Positions 26,443-36,813 of a stretch of DNA of 64,000 nt are shown here, piece by piece. Position 1 is the stretch's first letter; every line of letters begins with the position of its first letter. The translations under genes were made by a program, and so were the position numbers. Source of the DNA: Staphylococcus pragensis (lineage in GTDB: Bacteria > Bacillota > Bacilli > Staphylococcales > Staphylococcaceae); assembly GCF_004785665.1 (NCBI RefSeq), contig NZ_SRPJ01000001.1:124001-188000 (forward strand). Reading direction: 5' to 3'. Under the pieces are notes generated by a model. The model saw only the letters and a list, made by a program, of their open reading frames with translations, was not told the DNA's origin and ran no database searches.

Positions 26443-27564
26443 ATGAAAGTATTAGTAGCCATGGACGAGTTCAATGGTATTATTTCGAGTTATCAAGCGA
26501 ACCGCTATGTAGAAGAAGCAGTAGCAAGTCAAATTGAAAAAGCTGATGTTGTCCAAGTGCCATTATTTAATGGACGCCACGAATTAATAGATTCTGTATT
26601 CTTGTGGCAATCTGGGACTAAATATAGAGTAAATGTGCATGACGCAGATATGAACGAAGTTGAAGCGGTGTATGGTCAGACGGAAGACGGTTTAACTGTC
26701 ATTGAAGGAAATTTATTTTTAAAAGGACATCAACCTATTGAGCAACGTTCAAGCTTTGGTTTAGGAGAAATTATTATCGACGCGTTAAAAAACGGTGCTG
26801 ATAATATTGTTATTTCTCTTGGCGGTATTGATAGCTTTGATGGCGGTATTGGCATGCTACAAGCTTTAGGCGGTAAATTCTATGATGATGAGAATAATTT
26901 GCTAGATGCACGTGAAGGTGCTCGCATTATTAAATTTATTCGACATATTGATTTATCTGGAATAATGACTGAATTTAGTAATGCTAAAATTCAATTAATG
27001 TCAGATTTCTCAAGTAAATTATATGGCAAGAATAGTGAAATAATGAAGACATTAGATACACATCACATTAGTCTGGATAAAGCGAAAGAATTAGATAATT
27101 TAATTTGGTATTTTAGTGAAATAGTTAAAAATGAATTACACGTAGCTTTAGGTCCTATTGAGCGAGGCGGTGCCGGCGGTGGTATTGCAGCAGTGTTAAG
27201 TGGACTATATGGTGCTGAAATTTTAACTAGTCACGAATTAGTAGATCAACTTACCCATTTAGACGATTTAATTTCTCAAGCAGATTTGATTATTTTTGGG
27301 GAAGGTTTAAAAGAAGAAGATAGCCTTTTAGAAACGACAACACTAAGAATTGCAGAGTTAACGGAGAAGCATCATAAACCTGCCATTGCCATTTGTGCAA
27401 CGGATGATAAATTCGATGTTTTTGATAAACATCATGTCACAGCTATGTTTAACACATTTATTGAAATGCCTAAAAGTTACACTGATTTTAAAATGGGTAT
27501 TCAAATTAGACACTATACAGTTCAAGCATTACGACTATTAAAAACGAGTTTAGATAAACTATAA
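26443..27564 (+). CDS. glxK: Glycerate kinase (GlxK/GarK family)
   Basis: The 373-aa protein phosphorylates glycerate. The family signatures are seen: the N-terminal MDEFNGIISSYQANRYVEEA, the central VISLGGIDSFDGGIGMLQAL, ERGGAGGGIAAVLSGLYGAE near residue 240, and FGEGLKEEDS near the C terminus. GAGGTG lies upstream of the ATG. The 403-bp gap before it holds the brxC terminator and the structured repeat. It converges with pepT across a shared terminator. Confidence 0.88.
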   Translation: MKVLVAMDEFNGIISSYQANRYVEEAVASQIEKADVVQVPLFNGRHELIDSVFLWQSGTKYRVNVHDADMNEVEAVYGQTEDGLTVIEGNLFLKGHQPIEQRSSFGLGEIIIDALKNGADNIVISLGGIDSFDGGIGMLQALGGKFYDDENNLLDAREGARIIKFIRHIDLSGIMTEFSNAKIQLMSDFSSKLYGKNSEIMKTLDTHHISLDKAKELDNLIWYFSEIVKNELHVALGPIERGGAGGGIAAVLSGLYGAEILTSHELVDQLTHLDDLISQADLIIFGEGLKEEDSLLETTTLRIAELTEKHHKPAIAICATDDKFDVFDKHHVTAMFNTFIEMPKSYTDFKMGIQIRHYTVQALRLLKTSLDKL

Positions 27565-27581
27565 TTTAATATATAACAAAT

Positions 27582-27638
27582 AAGGCAAACCTAAGTTGTC
27601 TGGGTGGAGATACCCACAACGATAAGGTTTGCCTTTTA
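27582..27638. terminator. Bidirectional terminator between glxK and pepT
   Basis: AAGGCAAACCT pairs with AGGTTTGCCTTTT, with an inner GGGT/ACCC stem. Confidence 0.85.
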
Positions 27639-27654
27639 ATATATTTGCAATATC

Positions 27655-28884
27655 TTATTTTTTATAGTTTGTGACTTCTTGAGCGATACCAATAATCGCT
27701 TGTACAGCTTTTTCCATTACATCAATAGATGCATACTCGAACGGACCATGGAAGTTGCCACAACCAGTGAAGATATTAGGAGTCGGAAGTCCCATAAATG
27801 AAAGTTGTGAACCATCAGTACCACCACGAATAGGTTCAGTATTAGGATCGATATTTAAATCTGCGAACACTTTTTTAGGAATATCTATAATATAAGGATG
27901 TGGTTCAATTTTTTCAGCCATATTATAATACTGATCTTCAATGTCCACTTTTACTGGGAAATCTTCATAATGTGAATTAATATCATCACGAATTTCTAGA
28001 AGTTTTTTCTTACGTAATTCAAACGCTTCTCTATCGTGATCGCGAATGATATATTGAAGCGTCGCTTTTTCAACATTACCGTCAAATTTCATTAAATGAT
28101 AGAAACCCTCATAACCTTCTGTACGTTCAGGCACTTCACTAGCTGGTAATAAACTATGGAATTGATGGCCTAATGAAAGGGCATTAACCATAATATTCTT
28201 AGCAGAACCAGGATGGACATTTACACCATGTGTTGTAATTTTCGCTTCAGCGGCGTTAAAACTTTCAAATTGAAGTTCGCCAAATTCACTACCATCCATT
28301 GTATAAGCGAAATCGGCATTAAAGCGTTCCACGTCAAATTTATGAGGACCACGTCCAATTTCTTCGTCTGGTGTAAATGCAATGCGAATGCGTCCGTGTT
28401 TCACTTCTGGGTGGTTGTTCAAATATTTCACTGCTTCCATAATTTCCACGACGCCAGCTTTGTCATCGGCACCTAATAATGACGTACCATCTGTAATCAT
28501 TAATGTATGACCTTTAAGCTTTTTTAATTCAGGAAAAGTTTCTTGGCTTAACACGCGACTTGTATTACCTAATTGAATAGGTTTACCATCGTAAGACTCA
28601 ACGATTTGAGGGTTTACGTCAGTAGCATTAAAATCTGGTGATGTATCTACATGGGCTAAGAAACCGACTGTTGGCACGTCTTCTTCAATATTACTTTCTA
28701 ACGTAGCAAATAAATAACCATTGTCATCCATATCTGTAGATAATCCAAATGCTTCAAGTTCTTGTTTTAATAAACGTAATAAATCCCATTGTTTTTCTGT
28801 TGAAGGCGTCGTTTCTGAATCTGGATTAGATTGTGTATCGATTTTTACATAACGTGATAATCTGTCTATAATTTGTTCTTTCAT
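27655..28884 (-). CDS. pepT: Peptidase T (tripeptide aminopeptidase)
   Basis: The 409-aa M20B zinc peptidase cleaves the N-terminal residue of tripeptides. Metal and catalytic motifs are AHVDTSPD near residue 77, [13 protein letters not shown] near 135-147, [10 protein letters not shown] with the catalytic Glu near 173, and a late [12 protein letters not shown]is. It probably works downstream of the POT transporters. The minus-strand gene begins 14 bp after the stop of the ThrE-type gene, so it may belong to that operon. Confidence 0.94.
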   Translation of the reverse strand: MKEQIIDRLSRYVKIDTQSNPDSETTPSTEKQWDLLRLLKQELEAFGLSTDMDDNGYLFATLESNIEEDVPTVGFLAHVDTSPDFNATDVNPQIVESYDGKPIQLGNTSRVLSQETFPELKKLKGHTLMITDGTSLLGADDKAGVVEIMEAVKYLNNHPEVKHGRIRIAFTPDEEIGRGPHKFDVERFNADFAYTMDGSEFGELQFESFNAAEAKITTHGVNVHPGSAKNIMVNALSLGHQFHSLLPASEVPERTEGYEGFYHLMKFDGNVEKATLQYIIRDHDREAFELRKKKLLEIRDDINSHYEDFPVKVDIEDQYYNMAEKIEPHPYIIDIPKKVFADLNIDPNTEPIRGGTDGSQLSFMGLPTPNIFTGCGNFHGPFEYASIDVMEKAVQAIIGIAQEVTNYKK

Positions 28885-28898
28885 AGCTAGACATCCCC

Positions 28899-29393
28899 TT
28901 AGACTCTATTATTCATATCGTAAATTTTTTTGTATGTTTTACCCTTGATTTTATCATAAAACTGTTTAAAGCGTGTATAAATGTAATAGAGAATCTCTGC
29001 TACTAAAATACCAAAAGCAATTGAACCTGAAATAAGTGTCACTTCTAAAAATGTATTTACAGCTTGTGTATAATCATTTGAGACTAAAAAACGTGTTGCT
29101 TCGTATGCTGTTCCTCCAGGTACTAGGGGGATAATTCCTGGCACGATAAAGATGATAACTGGACGTTTATAGCGGCGACTCATAACGTGACTTAGTAAGC
29201 CTAATATTAAACTACCAAGGAAAGAGGCGCCTACTTTTCCTAAGTCCATATCTACAGTGTATTGATAAATTGTCCAAGCTACGGCACCTACGAAACCACA
29301 GGCAAGCAGTAATCTCTTAGGCGCGTTGAAGATGATGGAAAAAAGCACTGTAGAAATGAAACTAATTGTAAAATGAAACAAATAAAATAACAT
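28899..29393 (-). CDS. Threonine/serine exporter, small subunit (ThrE_2 / DUF3815)
   Basis: The 164-aa membrane protein has four to five hydrophobic segments and the central [20 protein letters not shown] motif typical of the C-terminal half of ThrE exporters, here a separate polypeptide. It acts with the larger protein encoded 16 bp upstream. It probably exports amino acids, but the substrate is inferred from the family only. Confidence 0.8.
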   Translation of the reverse strand: MLFYLFHFTISFISTVLFSIIFNAPKRLLLACGFVGAVAWTIYQYTVDMDLGKVGASFLGSLILGLLSHVMSRRYKRPVIIFIVPGIIPLVPGGTAYEATRFLVSNDYTQAVNTFLEVTLISGSIAFGILVAEILYYIYTRFKQFYDKIKGKTYKKIYDMNNRV

Positions 29394-29409
29394 TTATTAA
29401 CAGCCTTTC

Positions 29410-30171
29410 TTATATGATTAATAAAACGATGGCTACACCGGCACCAATTGCAAATGATGTAAGGGCCGCTTCAACACCACGTGACATACCGGCAAGGAGT
29501 TCTCCTGCCATTAAATCTCGAATAGCGTTACAAATTAAAATACCCGGAACTAACGGCATCACACTTGAGATAGTGATGATATTCTGATTTGTAGCGATTC
29601 CTAATTGAGTAAACGTAGCAGCAATAGAAATAACTATAGCTGAAGCTACAAACTCTGAAAAGAACTTAATCTGTATAAAACGTTGCACCAAACTGAAAGT
29701 TAAAAAGGCAGCACCACCTGCGAGTGAAGCGATCCAACAATCTGATGCTACACCACCAAACATGAATAAGAAGAAGCCACATGCAATCGTAGCAGCAAAA
29801 AAGTTTAATAAAAATGAATATTGTAATGAAGCGTGACTTAAATGAATAAGCTCCGATTTAGCTTCATCAATGGTTAATTCATTTCTAGAGATTTTTCGTG
29901 AGAGGCTATTTGTAAGCGCAATTTTCTCTAAATCTGTCGTGCGTTCTCTAATTCGAATCAAACGTGTGTTTGTTCGATCATTAAGTGAAAAAATAATAGC
30001 TGTGGAAGTTACGAAACTGTATGTATCATTTAAGCCGTAACTATGAGCGATACGATTCATTGTATCTTCTACGCGGTATGTTTCAGCGCCAGCTTCTAGC
30101 AAAATCCTTCCAGCTATTAACACCACATCAATCACTTTATTTTCATCGATAATAGTGATTGAATCTGACAT
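29410..30171 (-). CDS. Threonine/serine exporter, large subunit (ThrE / DUF1212)
   Basis: The 253-aa protein has a cytoplasmic N-terminal half with LLEAGAETYRVEDTMNRIA, followed by about five membrane segments ending ISSVMPLVPGILICNAIRDL. Together with the 28899 product it makes a complete ThrE. I place the start at the ATG 30171, which has GGAGGTG six bases upstream. The frame could extend to 30255 without any ribosome site. Confidence 0.82.
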   Translation of the reverse strand: MSDSITIIDENKVIDVVLIAGRILLEAGAETYRVEDTMNRIAHSYGLNDTYSFVTSTAIIFSLNDRTNTRLIRIRERTTDLEKIALTNSLSRKISRNELTIDEAKSELIHLSHASLQYSFLLNFFAATIACGFFLFMFGGVASDCWIASLAGGAAFLTFSLVQRFIQIKFFSEFVASAIVISIAATFTQLGIATNQNIITISSVMPLVPGILICNAIRDLMAGELLAGMSRGVEAALTSFAIGAGVAIVLLII

Positions 30172-30339
30172 AAAAGGCACCTCCGTATAATTAGATAAAT
30201 TAATTTTTTTTGTTAGGGCAATTTGAAGTGTACAACTTGAAGTTATAACTTGCAATAGCTCCGAGTTTAATCACACATTTTCTTAAACGATTAGTTACAA
30301 TTGACATGAAAACGTCATTCTTTCTTTTAAAAATAATAA

Positions 30340-30412
30340 ATAAAAAACTGTCAATCACTATTTACTCCAATCGACTGAAACACAGCGATATGATAAATAG
30401 CATATTGACAGT
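30340..30412 (-). terminator. Terminator after gdpS
   Basis: ACTGTCAAT-CTATTTA (30347-30364) pairs with TAAATAG-ATTGACAGT (30394-30412). On the minus strand the T-rich TTTTTTATTT follows. Confidence 0.8.
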
Positions 30413-30423
30413 CAATATTACCC

Positions 30424-31494
30424 CTATAATTTAATAATAGGATTAAACATTACTTGATTACGGCCTTCATTCTTAGCCACGTGGACCATATCATCAGCAT
30501 CTTTAAATACTTTACGTTGAGATTTATGATCTTCTTTAGATAAGTAGCCTACACCAATCGACACGGAAAGTTTAATGACTTCTCTATTAGGTAAATGGAA
30601 CGATGATTTTTCCACACCTGTACGAATATTTTCAGCTAATTTAACACTTTGATCTAGTGAATAATTACGAATAACTACTGAAAATTCTTCGCCACCATTT
30701 CGGAAAATTTTAAACTGTCTTGGCACATAATTTTTCAATAACTGTGACATTTGTTTCAAGACAGCGTCACCTGCTTTATGTGAATAAGTATCATTCACAT
30801 CTTTAAATCCATCAATATCAATAAGAAGTAAGGCAAGACTTTCGTTATTATCTTCTGCTAATTGCGAGATTTTATTTAAATGTCTATCAAACTCTTTTAC
30901 ATTTCCTAAACCTGTAAGGTAATCATATTTGTCTTCATTTTCATAACGCGTAACTAATGAGAAGAAATGCCAAATATCAACAAATGTGATAGCAGAGGCG
31001 ATAGTTAAGACAAATGAAATTGGAATTAATACAGCTACTTCTATCAAATCATATAAAGGACTGAAAATAGATAAAATTAATAAAATAATGACGCTAATCA
31101 AATTTAAGATTATCAGAGAAATAATATCGTTTTGCTTTAAAAATGGTCCTACCATACTTGAAATAAGTCCAATAACAATTAAAACGACACCGTATAAAAT
31201 AGAATTTCCAAAGGTAAAGACATCAACTAAGGCAATGATAATTGCCGCGATGAGGGTATAACCTATATTGGTATAACGTCCAAGAAATAGTAACGGCACA
31301 AATGTTAAATGGATTAAATATTCATGGTGAAATGGAATAGGGTAGGCAGCTAGTAATAAAGCTACTAGCGTCATTAAGACAGTGACATAGCCTTTTGAGA
31401 AGACCATGATTTTATTTTCGGAGTATTGTAACCGATGAAAAAGATAAATACCCGCAACCATGACCGCAATATTATAAATGATTGCTTCAAGCAT
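30424..31494 (-). CDS. gdpS: GGDEF-domain membrane protein GdpS
   Basis: The 356-aa protein has six N-terminal membrane segments (5TMR-LYT-like sensor, to about residue 180) and a C-terminal GGDEF domain. The active-site motif reads GGEEF, a form used by active cyclases. The position five residues upstream, where an inhibitory RxxD I-site would be, reads PRQF, so product inhibition is unlikely. The architecture matches GdpS, the conserved staphylococcal GGDEF protein, reported to affect biofilm without clear c-di-GMP synthesis. The start codon is ATG. Any regulation through the WalR-like box upstream is speculative. Confidence 0.85.
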   Translation of the reverse strand: MLEAIIYNIAVMVAGIYLFHRLQYSENKIMVFSKGYVTVLMTLVALLLAAYPIPFHHEYLIHLTFVPLLFLGRYTNIGYTLIAAIIIALVDVFTFGNSILYGVVLIVIGLISSMVGPFLKQNDIISLIILNLISVIILLILSIFSPLYDLIEVAVLIPISFVLTIASAITFVDIWHFFSLVTRYENEDKYDYLTGLGNVKEFDRHLNKISQLAEDNNESLALLLIDIDGFKDVNDTYSHKAGDAVLKQMSQLLKNYVPRQFKIFRNGGEEFSVVIRNYSLDQSVKLAENIRTGVEKSSFHLPNREVIKLSVSIGVGYLSKEDHKSQRKVFKDADDMVHVAKNEGRNQVMFNPIIKL

Positions 31495-31653
31495 ATGGAA
31501 ATCGACTCCTTTAATTTAACCATTAGTTATTGTAAGTGAAAACTTACTATTTGTCATTAAGAAGTAGCTTATATTGTTAGAAAATAATTGAGTTCAATGG
31601 TCTTTCATGTTCAAACAATAAATGAAATGGTATGATAGAAAAAATAACTTATC

Positions 31654-31670
31654 TTTACAAAAAATTTACA
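31654..31670 (-). promoter_or_regulatory. WalR-box-like direct repeat
   Basis: On the minus strand this reads TGTAAA-TTTTT-TGTAAA, an exact fit to the WalR consensus TGTWAH-N5-TGTWAH. It lies in the 404-bp gap between divergent gdpS and tagO, oriented towards gdpS. The region is very AT-rich, so chance occurrence is possible. The rest of the gap shows only weak promoter-like AT runs, including TATAAT at 31708. Confidence 0.4.
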
Positions 31671-31898
31671 TTACGCTTATTTAAAGTAAAATCTTTTCAA
31701 AATAAAGTATAATAATGATGATTAAATTCATGATAATACGATGATTTTATAGATAATGGAATCGTTTTAAAGAGAAAAGTAACGAGAAATTTCCTACTAT
31801 AGTCCAATATAAAGATAAGACATATCGTTTAAAATAATGTAAATAAGAAAAATGCAAATGTGAAAAAATTAGAGGAATAATTTAATGAAGGTGAACTG

Positions 31899-32975
31899 AT
31901 GTATACTTTACTACTCATTGCTGTAACAATGGTCATCAGTCTGATACTCACACCTATCATAATTAGGGTCTCAACTAGGTTTGGCTTAGTTGATAAACCT
32001 AATTATAGAAAAGTACATACAAAGCCTGTTTCTGTGTTAGGCGGCACCGTAATTTTACTTTCCTTTCTTATTGGAATATGGCTAGGCAATCCAATTGAAA
32101 GAGAAGTGAAGCCTTTAGTCCTAGGTGCAATTGTGATGTACTTAGTAGGTTTAATTGATGATATTTATGATTTGAAACCGATACTCAAGTTAATTGGACA
32201 AATAATTGCTGCGTCTATTGTTGTGATTTACGGTATTACGATAGATTTTATTTCTTTTCCGATGGGACCGACGATTCATTTTGGTATTTTAAGTATCCCA
32301 ATTACGATTATTTGGATTGTGGCAATTACTAATGCAATAAATTTAATAGATGGACTCGATGGATTAGCTTCTGGCGTATCAGCTATTGGCTTAATTACAA
32401 TTGCGTTTATTGCCATTTTACAGGCAAATATTTTTATCATTATGATATGTAGTGTATTAATAGGTTCGTTGTTAGGATTCCTATGTTTCAACTTCCATCC
32501 TGCAAAGATCTTTTTAGGGGATAGTGGCGCTTTAATGATAGGCTTTATCATAGGCTTTTTATCATTACTCGGCTTTAAAAACATTACGTTTATTTCATTG
32601 TTCTTCCCAATCGTTATTCTTGCGGTACCATTTATTGATACACTATTCGCTATGATACGAAGAATGCGAAACGGTCAACACATTATGCAAGCAGATAAAT
32701 CGCATTTACACCATAAACTCCTAGCATTAGGCTATTCTCATCGTCAAACAGTTTTACTCATTTATTCAATTGCGATCATGTTTAGCTTATCAAGTATCAT
32801 TCTCTACTTATCTCAACCACTAGGTGTATTACTCATGTTCGTTCTCATTCTGATTACGATAGAACTCATAGTAGAATTTACAGGATTGATAGATGATAAT
32901 TACAAGCCAATTATTAATTTGATTTCTAAGAAAAATGAGCACCACCACGCTCACGATACAACAGATAAAAAATAA
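31899..32975 (+). CDS. tagO: Undecaprenyl-phosphate GlcNAc-1-phosphate transferase TagO/TarO
   Basis: TagO transfers GlcNAc-1-P to undecaprenyl phosphate, the first step of wall teichoic acid synthesis. The 358-aa polytopic protein has about ten membrane segments. The PNPT motifs are present: LVGLIDDIYDLKP, NLIDGLDGLASG, FLGDSGALMIGF and the HLHHKLL box near residue 270. The C terminus is His-rich (EHHHAHD). AAGGTGA lies upstream of the ATG. Staphylococci also call this gene llm or tarO. Confidence 0.93.
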   Translation: MYTLLLIAVTMVISLILTPIIIRVSTRFGLVDKPNYRKVHTKPVSVLGGTVILLSFLIGIWLGNPIEREVKPLVLGAIVMYLVGLIDDIYDLKPILKLIGQIIAASIVVIYGITIDFISFPMGPTIHFGILSIPITIIWIVAITNAINLIDGLDGLASGVSAIGLITIAFIAILQANIFIIMICSVLIGSLLGFLCFNFHPAKIFLGDSGALMIGFIIGFLSLLGFKNITFISLFFPIVILAVPFIDTLFAMIRRMRNGQHIMQADKSHLHHKLLALGYSHRQTVLLIYSIAIMFSLSSIILYLSQPLGVLLMFVLILITIELIVEFTGLIDDNYKPIINLISKKNEHHHAHDTTDKK

Positions 32976-33027
32976 GACCTTGTATGAGGCGAGTATGTTT
33001 TTAATACTCAACTTATACAAGGTTTTT
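32975..33027. terminator. Terminator between tagO and yigZ-like gene
   Basis: ACCTTGTAT-AG and CT-ATACAAGGT, with an inner GAGTA/TACTC stem, are followed by TTTTT. The A-rich left flank lets it act on the minus strand too. Confidence 0.85.
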
Positions 33028-33048
33028 AATATTATAAATGCTAAAGTC

Positions 33049-33690
33049 TTAATTAGTAGGGATATCAAATGGCAATTTTTTAGGTTCTTCTTCATGTAAA
33101 TCATAATTACCTGCAGTGTTACGGTTTAAGAATTCTATGAATGCATCATACTCGGTTTGTACAACATCGATATGATAGCTCACTTTATCTGTGTAAGTTT
33201 GATCTCTTAATAAATAAGATGTCGCAGCGAGTTCGTATTCAAATTTACCAGTTAAATCATAACTAATCGTTACAATAGTAGGGATAGCATCTCGTAATTC
33301 AACCCGACCAATATCATAAATAACGTCTCTCACGGCACCACTATAAGCACGGATAAGTCCACCGCCACCTAGTTTAATTCCTCCAAAATAGCGTGTTACC
33401 ACGACACAAACATTATGTACATCTAACTTTTTTAGAATTTCAAGCATAGGCACACCAGCAGTCCCACTAGGTTCGCCATCATCATTCGCTTTTTGAATGT
33501 TCATTTGATCACCAACTGTATAGGCAGAACAATTATGTGTCGCTTCTTTATGGGTTTGCTTTATTTCTTGGATGAAAGCTTTTGCCTCATCTTCGGTTGA
33601 TACTGGTTTAATGTGAGCGATAAAGCGAGATTTATTAATAACATTTTCAATGGAGTGTTCTTGTTTAATCGTAATAATAGGGTTGCTCAA
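33049..33690 (-). CDS. YigZ/IMPACT family protein (UPF0029)
   Basis: The 213-aa protein has an N-terminal UPF0029 domain with NDDGEPSGTAGVPMLEIL and VVTRYFGGIKLGGGGLIRAY, then a ferredoxin-like C-terminal domain. In eukaryotes the related IMPACT binds GCN1, while the bacterial role is not established. The start is TTG at 33690 with GAGGTG six bases upstream. Confidence 0.85.
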   Translation of the reverse strand: MSNPIITIKQEHSIENVINKSRFIAHIKPVSTEDEAKAFIQEIKQTHKEATHNCSAYTVGDQMNIQKANDDGEPSGTAGVPMLEILKKLDVHNVCVVVTRYFGGIKLGGGGLIRAYSGAVRDVIYDIGRVELRDAIPTIVTISYDLTGKFEYELAATSYLLRDQTYTDKVSYHIDVVQTEYDAFIEFLNRNTAGNYDLHEEEPKKLPFDIPTN

Positions 33691-33832
33691 AATTTCACCT
33701 CTTCATATTATAAAATTTCATATGTCTTTTATTATACACGCTAATTTTCGAATGAATAAATATATGATTATGAATTTCTTTTTTAATTAAAATAATTTAT
33801 AATAGCGATGAGTATAATTGAGGAGGACTACT

Positions 33833-34699
33833 ATGAAAATTGCAGTTATGGCAGATTCAACTGGCTATCTACCACAAGCATTCATGGATAAATATCAAAT
33901 GCCTATTGCACCGTTAAGTGTTGCATTTGATGATGGAGAAACATTTACTGAGAATGATGGTGTTCCAATTAAACACTTTTACGAAAAAATGGCTTCATCT
34001 AAAACTTTCCCGACGACGAGTCAGCCAGCTATCGGCGAATGGATTGAAAATTACGAACACTTGCGTGATAAAGGATATACGGATATTATCGTTATTACTT
34101 TATCAAGCGGTATTAGTGGTAGCTATCAATCTGCGACTCAAGCAGGCGAAATGGTTGAGGGCGTGAACGTTCACACATTTGATAGTAAATTAGCTGCAAT
34201 GATTGAAGGTAGCTACACAATGTATGCGATGGACCTCGTTGAGAAAGGATTCACACCAGAAATCATCATTGAAGAATTAACAGAAGCGAGAGAACAAGCA
34301 GGCGCGTACCTTATCGTAGATGACTTGAAAAATCTTCAAAAAAGTGGTCGTATTACAGGTGCACAAGCTTGGGTAGGTACATTATTAAAAATGAAACCTG
34401 TGCTACGCTTTGAAGAAGATGGTAAAATTCATCCATTTGAAAAAGTACGTACAAAAAAACGTGCATTCAATACTTTAGAGAAGAATATTTTTGATCTTAT
34501 TAAAGATATTGAAGATGTGACCGTATTTGTCATTGATGGTGATAAAACAGATGAAGGTCGCGCATTTTATCATCATTTACAAGAAACATATCCTGATATT
34601 AATATCCAATACTCTGAATTTGGACCCGTGATTGCTTCCCACTTAGGTTCAGGTGGATTAGGATTAGGATACTTCCCTAGAAAAATCGAAATTAATTAA
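33833..34699 (+). CDS. fakB1: Fatty acid-binding protein FakB1 (DegV family)
   Basis: The 288-aa DegV protein presents fatty acids to the FakA kinase for acyl-phosphate formation. Lipid-binding loops are visible at the N-terminal [18 protein letters not shown] near residue 62, [13 protein letters not shown] near 90 and the [12 protein letters not shown] segment. The start at 33833 has GAGGAGG six bases upstream. A codon five triplets earlier has none. The FakB1 rather than FakB2 call rests on the neighbourhood with comFA. Confidence 0.85.
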   Translation: MKIAVMADSTGYLPQAFMDKYQMPIAPLSVAFDDGETFTENDGVPIKHFYEKMASSKTFPTTSQPAIGEWIENYEHLRDKGYTDIIVITLSSGISGSYQSATQAGEMVEGVNVHTFDSKLAAMIEGSYTMYAMDLVEKGFTPEIIIEELTEAREQAGAYLIVDDLKNLQKSGRITGAQAWVGTLLKMKPVLRFEEDGKIHPFEKVRTKKRAFNTLEKNIFDLIKDIEDVTVFVIDGDKTDEGRAFYHHLQETYPDINIQYSEFGPVIASHLGSGGLGLGYFPRKIEIN

Positions 34700-34706
34700 G
34701 TAGTTA

Positions 34707-34770
34707 AGTCTAGAGATAAGCAATGAGAGTTGAAAAAGTGATCACTCCCACTTATCTTTAGGCTTTTTTT
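34707..34770 (+). terminator. Terminator after fakB1
   Basis: AGTCTAGAGATAAG pairs over 14 bp, with two G-T, with CTTATCTTTAGGCT and is followed by TTTTTTT. Confidence 0.88.
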
Positions 34771-34849
34771 ATTTTTGAAAAGGGCGTGATGAACTATAAA
34801 ATATTATGGAAAGTTAATATTCCCACATATAGTATTAAGCGATGAACAA

Positions 34850-36085
34850 GTGAAATTAACTACACCAGGTGTTATTGAAAAGACAGCGGGGCATCGTTGT
34901 ATGCAATGTGGCAACGAAGATAAAATTTATTTCTGTCAGTATACTTCAACCATTTTTCAGAAAGAAATTATTTACTGTCGTCGTTGTATTCAATTAGGAA
35001 GAATGGACAATATCACCAATTATAGAATAACTGAGAGCGTGGGCAAGGTCTCGGAAGGTTATTATGAGTTGCCATTCCAACTATCAGAACAACAAAGCTA
35101 TGCGTCAACTCAAATTATTGAAGCAATCAATCAAGGCAAAAATTTATTATTATATGCAGTCACAGGCGCTGGTAAAACTGAAATGATGTTTGAAGGAATA
35201 AGCGTGGCACGGCAATTAGGTTTAAATGTTGCGGTCATTTCACCACGTGTCGATGTGGTGATTGAGATTAGTAAGCGCATTAAGGAAGCATTTATTCATG
35301 AAGACATTGATGTATTACACCAATCAAGCTACCAACAATACAATGCGCACTTTATCATTGCCACCGTGCATCAACTCTTTCGTTTTAAAAGCCATTTCGA
35401 TGTCATATTTATTGATGAAGTCGATGCATTTCCTCTCTCTATGGATGTTCAATTACAAGGAGCGATAGCTCTTGCCTCTAAAACGAAGCATAGCCATATC
35501 TTTATGACAGCTACGCCTCCTAAACATTTATTACATCAAATCCAAATGGACCATATTCTAAAACTGCCCGCCCGTTTTCACAGACATCCATTACCCGAAC
35601 CAATATTTCGTTACTTTAAATTAAAGCCTTCTCGCGCACAATATAAACTGAAAACATTATTATTAAAACAAGTGAGCGCGCAACGTTTTACTTTAGTATT
35701 CTTCAATAATATTGAACTAATGCTTAAAGCATATGACTCTTATCATTATTTCTTTCCTGATTTAATATGTGTATCGAGTGAAGATGCTTTACGTTTTGAC
35801 AAAGTCGAAGCATTGCGTCGAGGTGAACACACTATCGTATTTACTACCACCATCTTAGAAAGAGGGTTTACGATGGCGCAGCTAGACGTCATTGTGATTA
35901 ACGCTGATACATTTGAAAAGGCAGCCCTAGTACAAATAGCAGGAAGAGTAGGACGGAAACAAGAGGCACCTACAGGAACAGTATTATTTCTACATGAAGG
36001 AGTAAGTCTAGCAATGATTCAGGCCAAACGCGATATCAAACAGATGAACAAACTAGGCAAAGCGAGAGGTTGGATCAATGCATAG
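34850..36085 (+). CDS. comFA: ComFA-like DNA helicase, 5' end apparently frameshifted
   Basis: ComFA is a DEAD-box-like ATPase that drives ssDNA uptake in natural transformation. The open frame from the GTG at 34850 encodes 411 aa with a four-Cys zinc finger (HRCMQCG...YCRRC), Walker A (AVTGAGKTEMMF), DEVD in place of DEAD, an SAT-like ATP motif (TATPP) and QIAGRVGR. The GTG has no ribosome site. A well-placed start (AAAGGG then ATG at 34789) is in another frame and stops after 18 codons. Dropping one A from the AAAA run at 34798-34801 joins the two into MNYKYYGKLIFPHIVLSDEQ and onward, 431 aa. So the gene is probably frameshifted, or the base is an assembly error. It overlaps comFC by 8 bp. 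Confidence 0.78.
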   Translation: MKLTTPGVIEKTAGHRCMQCGNEDKIYFCQYTSTIFQKEIIYCRRCIQLGRMDNITNYRITESVGKVSEGYYELPFQLSEQQSYASTQIIEAINQGKNLLLYAVTGAGKTEMMFEGISVARQLGLNVAVISPRVDVVIEISKRIKEAFIHEDIDVLHQSSYQQYNAHFIIATVHQLFRFKSHFDVIFIDEVDAFPLSMDVQLQGAIALASKTKHSHIFMTATPPKHLLHQIQMDHILKLPARFHRHPLPEPIFRYFKLKPSRAQYKLKTLLLKQVSAQRFTLVFFNNIELMLKAYDSYHYFFPDLICVSSEDALRFDKVEALRRGEHTIVFTTTILERGFTMAQLDVIVINADTFEKAALVQIAGRVGRKQEAPTGTVLFLHEGVSLAMIQAKRDIKQMNKLGKARGWINA

Positions 36086-36752
36086 ATGTATTCAGTGTTT
36101 ACAACCCATCCGGGAAACCTTGACTGTTTTTAATTTCTATCGTCCGCGTGAACCATTCTGCCATGCTTGCCAGCAACAGTGGGAAGCAGTTACTTTAGAT
36201 TTAATAGCTCACCGTTGCCCTAGATGTTTAAATAGGCAAACTCCAAACAGTGACGTATGCCTTGATTGCCAATTTTTGGAAAAGACGTTTACCTTAATGT
36301 CTCAATTATATTGTGACTATCAATATACAGGCGTTATGAAAGAAGTGATTCATAATTATAAATTCATGCGAGACTACTATTTAGCGAAAGTATTAGCATC
36401 CAAACTTAAACTCCCTAAAACGCCATATGATATGATTGTTCCCATTCCATCTCCATATGAACGCGATGCCGAACGAACATTTAATCCAGTTACTACCGTT
36501 TTAGATTATATGGGGGTGCACTATACTAATCTATTAAAAACACAACTTCGGCCTAAGCAGTCTCGATTAGGAAAGATAGCACGTGCCCAAGCGTCTAACC
36601 CTTTTTATATTGATAAAGAGGTTGATTTAACAGGGAAAGTCATTTTGCTTGTAGATGATATTTATACTACTGGCTTAACTGTACACCATGCAGGAGAATT
36701 ATTATGTGACAAAAATGTCAGAAAATTCAAAGTGTTTGCGTTTTCAAGATGA
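36078..36752 (+). CDS. comFC: ComFC-like phosphoribosyltransferase-fold competence protein
   Basis: The 224-aa protein has an N-terminal pair of zinc-ribbon Cys clusters (CIQC, CHAC; CPRC, CLDC) and a C-terminal phosphoribosyltransferase-fold domain with the PRPP-loop-like VILLVDDIYTTGLTVHHA. It is needed for DNA uptake together with ComFA. It overlaps comFA by 8 bp and lies 61 bp before hpf. Confidence 0.87.
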   Translation: MHRCIQCLQPIRETLTVFNFYRPREPFCHACQQQWEAVTLDLIAHRCPRCLNRQTPNSDVCLDCQFLEKTFTLMSQLYCDYQYTGVMKEVIHNYKFMRDYYLAKVLASKLKLPKTPYDMIVPIPSPYERDAERTFNPVTTVLDYMGVHYTNLLKTQLRPKQSRLGKIARAQASNPFYIDKEVDLTGKVILLVDDIYTTGLTVHHAGELLCDKNVRKFKVFAFSR

Positions 36753-36813
36753 GATAAACGTGGTATTATAATAGTAAGCATTACCAATACAAGAGGTTAA
36801 AGGAGAGATAGCT

